Origin: Paralithodes platypus | Taxonomy: Eukaryota; Arthropoda; Malacostraca; Decapoda; Lithodidae | NCBI GenBank assembly: GCA_032716605.1 | Contig: CM064506.1 | Coordinates: forward strand, 15,635,779-15,699,778 | DNA length: 64,000 nucleotides | Direction: 5' to 3' | Part shown: positions 56,134-64,000 of the stretch, piece after piece | How the letters are laid out: the number at the start of each line of letters is the position of its first letter | Numbering within the stretch: position 1 is the stretch's first letter | The notes under the pieces: model-generated | Told to the model about the DNA's origin: nothing | Databases searched by the model: none | The model's input: only the letters and a program-made list of their open reading frames with translations | Position numbers and translations under genes: made by a program

Positions 56134-57119
56134 AAGTATTTGTTGATTTCATTAATTGAGTTTAGATGTGAAGTTGGTTGGTGTAAAAAACATACTAAAA
56201 AATATAGAACAGTGCAGTGTGATGAACATACAGTAGATTAGCCAATTCATATATGATATTTCAATTAGTATGCAAACTCTATAAGAAAAATCACTATTAC
56301 AGTACCCACAAAAACTGTAGTTCATTATTTATACTGTAGGTAAGCCAGAAATTGTGATCCCCAACCTCTTGTAATTATAATGTAAAACTTGCAAAATAAA
56401 CAAACCAAAACATATACAAACACAGTAAAAAGACAAAATAACTAATCAAAATCACTATGTGGAAACAACGCTTAAGTAAAATAATAATTTATAAATAAAA
56501 GAACACAGTAATCGAGCTAATGTTTTCACCATTTGGGTAGTATACCAGGGTATTGGTGAGGACATGTACAGCCCATTTGCTCTAGCCCTTCTTCAGTTAC
56601 AGAGGTTGGGAGTTACGATGTCTGGCCAAACTATATGGACAGGGCATAGTTATATTAAGGGGAGGCAGACCGTTTTTCTGGACCCCCTTCTCCCTAATGT
56701 TTAGCACCACTAGTTTTGAGATTATAAGACGTTCAGCCCATTAGTTTGGCGATTTTAACACCTTTCGCCCCATTTTGTTGTCAATTTTAAGACCTTTCGT
56801 GCCATTTAGGTGTCGATTATTTCCTGGCGAGCGATAGCGAGCCTGCAATTTCAAGAGGAACCGGCCTTTGGCCGGGACATTATTCTACCGAAAAATTTAC
56901 AAATTTATCTTGAAGGGGGGTCTAGGGGGTGTTTTTCTAAGCTTGATGAAGGTCTAGGGAGAAAACTAAAAAAATATATGAATAAATTACTTAATAGACC
57001 AAACAAACGGCCAGTCTCCCCTTAATCCTGCGAACTCTGTGTAGTGCATTTCTAAATGGAAGAATATGGGTTTGAATAAAATGTCTGACACCGGCACATT
57101 CCAATAATAAACACACATA
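56134..57119. other. No gene recognised; repeat pieces
   Basis: Contains 56376-56490 (110-bp family), 56570-56630 (inverse of 7470-7525) and 56680-56830 (shared with 53524-53617). An open frame at 56810-57025 has no recognisable similarity and crosses repeat sequence. Confidence 0.4.
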
Positions 57120-57449
57120 CAGTAAACTCCCTTTTATCCAAAATTCATATATCCAAAAATTTCTGTTAACCAAAGTTTTTGCTATCCATATTTTTAACTA
57201 GTTTTCACATATTTACGCCTCTGGGTGCTTAATTGCATCAATTTAACCCCTCTGAAGTAGACATCCCTTGAATTAGATGATAATTTGAAGTTAAAACAGC
57301 CTAGAAATGGTTTTAAATTCATTGAAAACAGTATATTGCCCATTTGTAAACATATTAACTCTATATAGAGGGACTCGCTTATCCAAAAAAATTGTTTATC
57401 CAAAATTTAAAAAGACTCATGATTTTTGGAGAAAAAAGGGAGTCTACTG
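57120..57449. mobile_element. Tc1/mariner (Tigger/pogo-like) MITE, 330 bp
   Basis: CAGTAAACTCCCTTTTATCC at the left and, inverted, CAGTAGACTCCCTTTTTTCT at the right, with TA on both sides (57118-57119, 57450-57451). The subterminal 'TTATCCAAAA' repeats fit pogo/Tigger MITEs. No coding capacity. Confidence 0.8.
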
Positions 57450-57689
57450 TATTACCAAAGTCTATCATAGAACAGTTTGTATTTATCTCAGCAAAAATGA
57501 TGACAGACCCATCACATAGATGATAAGCTACACTAAAATAAATATTTTATCAAGCTGTACCACATACAGTACATAAACATTTTAAACAATTTGGTTCTTC
57601 ACTTATACACCATCATCATCATCATTATCAACAGATCTGGCACCTTGCTTCCGCCTGGGAAACTCCCAATAAAGGATAGCCATGAGATC

Positions 57690-57905
57690 AACTGGCTAGG
57701 AATCCTCCTCCCCTTGTAAAAATTCTCCTACTCAACGAGACAGAGAAAGAGGCGAAGGAATGTGAAAGTGGTCCTGGACCTTAAGAATTGGAACTTTACA
57801 GGTTTCTGTTCGGGCTCCGTCTCGAGTCTGCCACCCCCAGCAATGGGATATGTGCCTGAATACTGTATATACAGTATACATACATACATACATGAGAGAA
57901 CCACT
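57690..57905 (+). mobile_element. LINE 3' end with (CATA)n tail
   Basis: 'TTCTGTTCGGGCTCCGTCTC', 'TGCCACCCCCAGCAATGGGA' and a TACA/CATA run. Matches the LINE 3' ends at 51400-51560 and 22330-22423. A partial relative of its upstream part is at 58185-58255. Confidence 0.65.
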
Positions 57906-57909
57906 ACCA

Positions 57910-59300
57910 AGCTACTTTATCAACACAGGATCCTTTTGCCTGCATGCACCACTATAAATATCCTTTAGTCCACAAAACTAATCTTCTTTCAAGCTGGCAG
58001 TAAATGCAATCCCTTAGTAGCAAATTTTTCTATACCTACCAGCAAAATAGGAAACTACTATGTCTAGGTTTTCATAAATAGCAACATGTTTACCAAAGAA
58101 ATCTTTGTAATAGCCGGCTTATCAATATGAAGACATGCTAGTTTACCATCAGCTGGAAACAGACTACTGTACATTATAAATCATCATCATTAACATCATG
58201 CTTCCTCCTGGGAAACCCCCACTATAGGATGGCCAGCGCAGAAACACCTCTGAGCTATTATTGATAGTCTTATCTACAGTATTTAAATTTTATGAAATCC
58301 TAAAACTACAACTACTGGAATTAACTAATTTAATGGTAACTAAATGCCAATATTGCGTTACGATTACAGTTTTTGTTTTGTTTCACTTGTAGTTTACTAG
58401 TAAAAATGGGCCCTGGCCATTTTGGCTGTGGCTACTTACTGTGTGGCCGTTTTGACTTAAAAACCCTTGCATTAATCCATTCTCAAAATTGGTGCTGATG
58501 ATGGTGATGGCAGTATCTTTTATCCTAGACAGAGGTGGTCATTATCTGCCGGAAAATTAACCGCTATCCGCTTTCCTAGTTGGTCGTGATGGTGGTGGAT
58601 TCTTGGGTGGTGGCGGCATGGAGGTGACAATCTGCGGAAAAAACTATCATTAGAGATCCTTCAAGATTATGATGATGCAGAATGTCAAACCAGAGCAATG
58701 TTGATTTCATACTGGAGTGAGTGTGAGAGGGAATACAGGAAATTTCAATAAAGTTGCATTGTTTTGGCCGGATACTCATATACGAGCCAAACTATTGGAT
58801 GGCATATGCGTAATACAGAAATAAACTCTCAATTACCCTTATTTAGCCTCCAATCATCTCAAAAGGCCTTAAATACACATAGAAATTATAATGCATAACT
58901 TGCGTAATAAACAAACCTAAACCGGGACGACACAATATAAAGGCAAACGAACTGATCAAAATCGCTAAGTGGAAATAACGCAAATAAATAATAATACAGT
59001 ATATAAAATTTTGAAATAAACAAACACAAAACAAAAGGCTTAGGAATTCACAATTATAGCTATAAATCAACAAAAGCACACTGGTTAAAGGCAAAAATCA
59101 TACAGATTTGGGTTTACTTTAGACATTAATTTGGCCTTTGTGTCTATTCTTTATAAAGACGAGCCCAATAGATTTCAATGATAAATAATTGAGGATAATG
59201 TGACATAAAAACTTGTGAGTGTGTGGCGTACTTTGTGGACCCGTAGATCATCCCCTTAGTGCTTACATCCCCATAACAATTGTGCATTAAAATACAATTC
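57910..59300. other. No gene recognised
   Basis: Contains the 110-bp family copy at 58888-58990 and a pair of related stretches: 'GGTGGTGGATTCTTGGGTGG' near 58592 and again near 59836, with 'AAACTATCATTAG' following both. Nothing codes convincingly. Confidence 0.4.
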
Positions 59301-59309
59301 ATACCACAA

Positions 59310-59670
59310 TGAACCACTTCGGTGGTGCAGTCAGCCTCTGTAGTAGTTATGGTGATGTCTTGTTACTGCCTTATTGTAGCACGGTTAAGGCTGGTGCGGT
59401 GCGATTTTGTCAGGTGCAAGTGCTTTAGGGGGACTTTATTGAGTTTTGCTGAGACACTGTTAGCGCTATACCAACATCAGCCACAGTGATAACATGATGG
59501 GGCATTGTTGTGGCAAGACTTTGTTGTACTGTGCTGCAGTAAAGACTGTAGCCACCATGTTATGATTGCTGTGCACTGTGTGCAGTACAGTACTGTGATT
59601 GTACCATGGAAGCCACATTCACTGTGGACGGTTGCGGTCTTTAAACCCGTATGTATGTATGTATGTATAT
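59310..59670 (+). repeat. Dispersed repeat, relative of 8090-8400
   Basis: Plus-orientation copy with 'TTACTGCCTTATTGTAGCAC' and 'TGCTGAGACACTGTTAGCGC', ending in 'GGTCTTTAAACCCGTATGTA' and a GTAT run. Confidence 0.7.
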
Positions 59671-60119
59671 ACTGATTTACTCCAAATACTCTCAAAGTGT
59701 GTTTGCTAAGAAAAAATTATCTCAAAACATATATTTTACCTCTAATTATCCATTCTCAAAACTGAGGTGACGATATCATTTTTGGTGACTGTCTTCGGAA
59801 AATCAACCGCAATCCTTTATCGAAGGTGGTGGTGGTGGTAGTGGATTCTTGGGTGGTGGCAGCATGGAGGTGATGATCTACGGAATAAAACTATCATTAG
59901 CTGCACGGGTCGATTGAATGGAGTATAGTAGTCAAGGTAGTCAAGAGGCTGTGGGCATTTGATAAGGAATCGCTGGAACTCCTGTTTCATTCGCTTGGCC
60001 TCTCTTACTGATTCCCATTGTGCCTCACTTACACTGAGAGTAGTCCAGCATGCTCTCACAAACACCTCCTCCTATCTACTTCACTACACTTAACATGCAC
60101 ACCACACTTCCTCCTTCAT

Positions 60120-60230
60120 AATTATTAGCTCGAACGTCCCTTGATTTCGGCCCTGTCACTCTTTGAAATCTGGGGGAGGCACTCGCTGCAGGCAGTTATG
60201 CCTTTTGTCTCCCTCATTCACATAGGAAAA
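60120..60230 (+). repeat. LINE 3' block fragment
   Basis: 'TAGCTCGAACGTCCCTTGAT', 'GGCCCTGTCACTCTTTGAAA' and 'GTCTCCCTCATTCACATAGG', the block described at 51835-51965, here 5'-truncated. Confidence 0.75.
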
Positions 60231-60239
60231 ATAAAATAA

Positions 60240-61375
60240 AAAATATATAGCCTATTGTAGACACTGATGGAGAATTGATGATTTTAGTAGAAAACTGATG
60301 GTTGAAAATTGATAGTGATGGAGAATAGAGGAATATATTGCATTTGCATCCATTAAGGTGAGATACCTTTAAATTTGAAGTGATACAATTAATGTATTGC
60401 CCTTAATTTTTAAAGGTGAACTACAGGGATGAACGAAAAAACGAAGATTAATGCAGGGTCAAACTAGGCATGAATACACTGTAATATGTATATGGGCAAT
60501 ATCGATATATAATGCTATTAAACTCCAGAACAAAATACTAATATATATATAGTCGTTGGTGACGAATTGGCATTTTCAGCCAGCTGGAGTGACACTACTG
60601 ACGCCCTTGTGTAGAGAAGCCGTTTGTAAACAAGATATGCGGTCCTGAACAGTGAGGTCTGTTTTTCGTAATTAATACCCTTCAATTCAATACTCAAGCT
60701 CTGCAAAAGATCGACCAACGTCCTGATGATGTGGTGCACATCAAGAAATAATCCCAGCTCGCCAGCAATAAACATACATGCAGTGTTTATGCATGTTTAG
60801 CCTGGTCCAGAGTTGAGGGACGTCGGTTCAAAGGCCTATTTCGTAATGATAATACAGTTTTCTGTGTAATTTATATATCGCGGTCCCTTGACCAGACAGT
60901 GGTGAAGCCAAATGTTGAGCTGTAAACATGCATACAAATTATAAGTTTCTCAAATAAATAAAAAAAACAGATTCACCCATTTCCCATGTCGAGAGTTCCC
61001 GCCATTGCACAAAATGACGTCATGGTAAACACGCCAGTTCGCGCCACATAAAATAACTTAGATAAGATATATTTCTATGTTGTTAAAACAAATTGATGAA
61101 AGTTCTTCAGTATCATATATATACCTAAACCAAGCATATCCCAATGGACATTGTAGCTTGAATAGCTTTCATCCCTGGAATTTACCTTTAAACCATCATA
61201 AACATTAATATAGAATACTTTATTGTAACTTTATAACAAGCAATAACGTGAAGATACAAGGAAGAGTAGTGGATGTTGTTTTTTACACCATACCCGAAAG
61301 AGGAGCTCCGATCTTACTTTCAACCATCTTGGCAATTTTACCAACACACCTAAACTTCGTTTGATGCGAAAATAG
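60240..61375. other. No gene recognised
   Basis: A minus-strand frame of 85 codons (60775-60518) reads 'HHIIRTLVDLLQSLSIELKG' and similar. It has no similarity that I recognise and no upstream support. The rest is AT-rich. Confidence 0.35.
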
Positions 61376-61377
61376 CC

Positions 61378-61450
61378 TCCCGCCTGGGCGGGAGTTGAAC
61401 CCGGGACCCTTGGGCTACGAGGCAGTCACTCTACCAGTTAGACCAATAGA
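61378..61450 (-). other. tRNA-like sequence (SINE head or pseudogene)
   Basis: On the minus strand an A-box 'TGGTCTAACTGGTAGAGTG' and a B-box 'GGGTTCAACTCC' are about 35 nt apart with a 'CTCGTAG' loop between. 'CCCGCC' and 'GGCGGG' at the 3' side form a short hairpin. The full cloverleaf does not pair well in my hands, so I do not call a functional tRNA. Confidence 0.45.
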
Positions 61451-61537
61451 GATATCTCACTTGGCCTGGTTGGCTCAAGTATATACAGGTCTCCCTCGTT
61501 TTACGATTGGGTTACGTTCCTAAAAACCTGATCTTAA

Positions 61538-62465
61538 CCCGTACAGCCCCAGCCTCAGCGACGCGTCTGACGCGTCGGCGATGTATGTAACGCACAGCCC
61601 CAGCGACGCGTCTGACGAGTCACCCTAATTGCTCCGACCGTAACCTCAGGTGTAGCCACTCGAGAGGGCTCAGATTTGTATGGGAACTGTGTACGTATCC
61701 CACGCAACCGTGCCGATGGTTGAAAACTCTCAAAGTCCACGTGCGTGCGTGTGAGCGCGCAATAACCTGGTTTTTTGGGGTAATTGCCTTCAATTTTTTA
61801 CTCTTGTAAAATACGTTTTCGGGGGCTCTGTAGGACCATTCTTTAACCCTCCTGGCCCGGTTGTCATTTTAAAATGACACCACGAACTAAGGGCAGGAGC
61901 CCGGGTGTCATTTTAAAATCTGTAAGCTTGAAAGCCTATTCAGCTTGGTCTGAACGCCGTGCGTCCGACGCATGTAAACAAAGCCGATCGTTACGTCACC
62001 GCACCTCCGAAAACAAGAAAGAGAAGACTCGTTTGTTATTGTATGTCTGTATGTCGTTGTTTCAGTAGTGAAAAGATCGTCATATTGCTAACATCGCCTG
62101 CAAGTGCTCTCCACCGAAATCGTCATCACAACTGAACCAGTTGACATAGAGAGCTCTACTCAACGCCAGTCTACAGATTGGAAACCGCACTACATTTATA
62201 GATGCGTGGGAAATTTCTAGCAGTTAAACTAAAAAAAAATACGGTAGCCTAGGCCTAGACGTTTTTCGGCCAGATCACCCGGGTAGCCCACCCTGTCATT
62301 TTGAGAGCCTGCCCGGGCCAGGAGGGTTAAGCTTTTTGAGCGGTTTTTCGTGGTTTTTCCTTCATTCCTAACCCATTCGCTATTGTTTCTGGAATAAAAC
62401 CATTTTTTGAAAACCGGCCGGGTTCTGGTGAACAAACATTACAAAACTAGCCGGGGCTCCACGGG
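61538..62465. mobile_element. TTAA MITE (middle layer), relative of the element at 328-5042
   Basis: CCCGTACAGCCCCAGC at the left and, inverted, CCCGTGGAGCCCCGGC at the right, with TTAA on both sides (61534-61537, 62466-62469). Inverse similarity to 4785-5042 ('CTCAGATTTGTATGGGAACT') and to 365-500 ('CCTTCATTCCTAACCCATTC'). Length without the inner insert is about 448 bp. Confidence 0.85.
61847..62326. mobile_element. TTAA MITE (inner layer), family D
   Basis: CCCTCCTGGCCCGG and its exact inverse CCGGGCCAGGAGGG, flanked by TTAA on both sides (61843-61846, 62327-62330). 480 bp; inverse orientation relative to 10665-11148. Confidence 0.9.
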
Positions 62466-63091
62466 TTAAAAAGAAAAATCATATAACAAATATTAAAATT
62501 AATGGGGTAGAGGGGGATGCATTCTGGGATCAGCCAAAACCCAAACCCAAACACCAAAAAACCTATAATAATATCGTAAATTGGGGCATCGGATAGTGAG
62601 GGAGACCTGTATCCGCATCTTGTTCAGTTTAGGCTAACCTATTTTTACTGACTTTAGGCCTACATCACTTCACCGTCCGGGTAACGAAGGCTCCGAACGA
62701 ACAGAGGAAGAAGCCTGAGCCGAAACAACTGTGAGTCCGTCAGAGAGCTGGTCGGGAGGGGTGAGTCAGCCCACTGAGCGGTGAGGGGGGCTCAATATAT
62801 TATTGTATCCAACGGCAGTCAAAATAGACGGGAACATGATGGCAAGCGTCCGCCGCCGCTCCGCGTAGTGTAAACAATGTTGGCGGTACGCCCGAACTCT
62901 ACATTCTACCCAAGTATATTTCCGCATCTTGTTCAGTTTAGGCTAACCTATTTTGGGATGGATGTAGAGTTCGGGCATACGGTCGTCATTGTTTACATAG
63001 GGCGATCGCCGCGGTCGCACTTACGTTCCCGTCTATTTCGACGCTATATTTTCTGCTATTTGCCCCCTGTTATTACTACATGAATACTAGG

Positions 63092-63135
63092 TTAGGGTAG
63101 GGTAGGGTAGGTTAGGTTAGGTTAGGTTAGGTTAA
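63092..63135 (+). repeat. GGTTA/TTAGG-type tract
   Basis: GGTTAGGGTAGGGTAGGGTA followed by five GGTTA units. TTAGG is the arthropod telomere motif. Here it is short and internal, so it is an interstitial tract or simple repeat. Confidence 0.75.
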
Positions 63136-63332
63136 AATAAACGGGAACATGATGGGAAAGGTCCGACGCCACTACGCGTAATGTAAACAAAGATGGCGGT
63201 ACGCCCGCTCACTACATCCTACCCCCTATTTTTACTGACTTTACAGGGAGAGGGGGTGGGGGCACACTATAATCACTGAAAAAAAAAACTGTTATTCACA
63301 GGTGGTCGAGTCGGTTCTTAAACATATTGATG

Positions 63333-63602
63333 TCATGTTGCACATGGTGAAAAATTTGGAGTAGGGGACATCTTCCGATGATCTTCGAAGCCATGAAGCA
63401 ACTTATACACTTCTATCATCATTATCATGTCCCCCCTCTTCCGACATTCCTCTAGAGTTTGCAGTTTTAAGGCATCACATCTCTCCTCATATGGGCGGTC
63501 TCTGAGTTCTGGCACTAGCTTGGTCGCCCTGCGTTGGAACTTGGACCTGTTTAAGGAGCTTGACATCCTTGACCAGGTGGGGTGACCAGCTCTGGGCTCC
63601 AT
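63333..63602 (-). pseudogene. LINE RT C-terminal remnant
   Basis: The minus frame has 'FQRRATKLVPELRDRPYEER', 'ALKLQTLEECRKRGDMI' and 'EVYKLLHGF', the conserved post-RT block of CR1/Jockey-like LINEs ('RRATK.V..L....YEERL..L.L..L..RR.RGDMI'). Neither upstream RT nor a 3' tail is seen. Confidence 0.75.
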
Positions 63603-64000
63603 AGGCCTAGTCCAGGATGGGTCTGACTAGGGCAAATAACAGCAAATAAAAAAAAGTAACATTAGACGCGAATGTAATTGCGAGCATGCGGCTATGTAAA
63701 CAAAGCAGACAATACGCCCGCTAACACAACTCGGCAAGAATGTAGAGTTCGGGCCTACGTACCGCCTGCCTTGTTTATACTACGCGGAGCAGCGGCGGAC
63801 GCTTGTGATCATGTTCCTGTCTATTTTGACTGCCGATGGATACAATAATATGTTGCCCCCCCTCACCCCCCATGACATAGGCTATTGTCATCATCATACA
63901 TATTGCCAGGCGTGCCAGCAGGGGGCAAATAACCGAAAAATCGCCGTCAAAATAGACGCGAACTTAGCCACTTTGAGGGAGGGGGGGGTCCTCACCCCCC

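Larger units (their letters stand above)
61486..62609. mobile_element. Tigger/pogo-like MITE (outer layer of a three-level nest)
   Basis: CAGGTCTCCCTCGTTTTACG at the left and, inverted, CAGGTCTCCCTCACTATCCG at the right, with TA on both sides (61484-61485, 62610-62611). Without its inserts it is about 200 bp. The related stretch at 62915-62940 (CCCAAGTATATTTCCGCATC) shows the same flanks without the element. Confidence 0.82.
62781..63870. mobile_element. Foldback element with about 130-bp inverted ends
   Basis: 62781-62912 and 63740-63870 are inverted copies ('TATTATTGTATCCAACGGCA', 'CAAGCGTCCGCCGCCGCTCC', 'GAACTCTACATTCT'). A third, inverted, copy of the inner half lies at 62955-63050 and a fourth, direct, at 63135-63230. 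The interior carries a LINE remnant and a GGTTA tract. Confidence 0.75.

Noticed and set aside
61378..61450. Functional tRNA gene
   Set aside because: A and B boxes are present but the stems do not pair as a normal cloverleaf and it sits among repeats.
63092..63135. True telomere end
   Set aside because: The TTAGG-type tract is only about 44 bp, degenerate at its start and continues into foldback sequence on both sides.

Overview
The window is eukaryotic, intergenic and dense with mobile DNA. I find no convincing intact host gene. It looks like an arthropod, most likely a decapod crustacean. Reasons: many LINE remnants of types I associate with crabs and shrimps (recollection, not a search), a short TTAGG-type tract near the right end, long (CAGT)-derived satellites, and tRNA-derived SINE heads. 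Almost every long reading frame belongs to a retroelement and carries stops or frameshifts.

Left part (1-16.9 kb). A broken gene of a multi-copy invertebrate family lies at 1-327 and 5043-6352. It is split by a TTAA-flanked, piggyBac-like element (328-5042) whose removal at the TTAA restores the reading frame across the junction. That element contains a tandem 0.46-kb repeat with a LINE in it. Next come small tandem repeats, LINE tails, a 60-bp tandem array hit by a LINE that was itself hit by a TTAA MITE, and a 19-bp minisatellite. From about 12.48 to 16.9 kb the sequence looks unpolished (inflated homopolymers, near-duplicate blocks) and ends at a 100-N gap.

Middle (16.9-51 kb). A nearly complete LINE (16.9-21.1 kb) has an ORF1 with PHD-like and CCCH zinc fingers and an ORF2 with endonuclease and reverse transcriptase. 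Beyond it is a palindrome centred near 34.05 kb. Each arm has gained one copy of the same LTR element: element I (22714-32810, minus) in the left arm and element II (35505-46291, plus) in the right arm. Each has its own 5-bp target duplication, and the opposite arm keeps the empty site. The elements have about 3.04-kb LTRs, a putative primer site, a polypurine tract, TATA and AATAAA signals, and an internal region of about 2.9-3.3 kb with only a Gag-like, proline-rich ORF. No protease, RT or integrase is visible. They are gag-only, non-autonomous LTR retrotransposons with unusually long LTRs. Satellites of CAGT-type repeats and one recurring LINE 3' block flank the palindrome and lie at its centre.

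Right part (51-64 kb). More LINE 3' ends, several MITE families (piggyBac-like TTAA, Tigger-like TA, one unclassified), tRNA-like SINE heads, a three-level nest of DNA elements (61.5-62.6 kb) and a foldback element (62.8-63.9 kb).

The genes do not form a pathway. The biological content is the layered history of insertions, which can be ordered because several empty sites are preserved in the same window.
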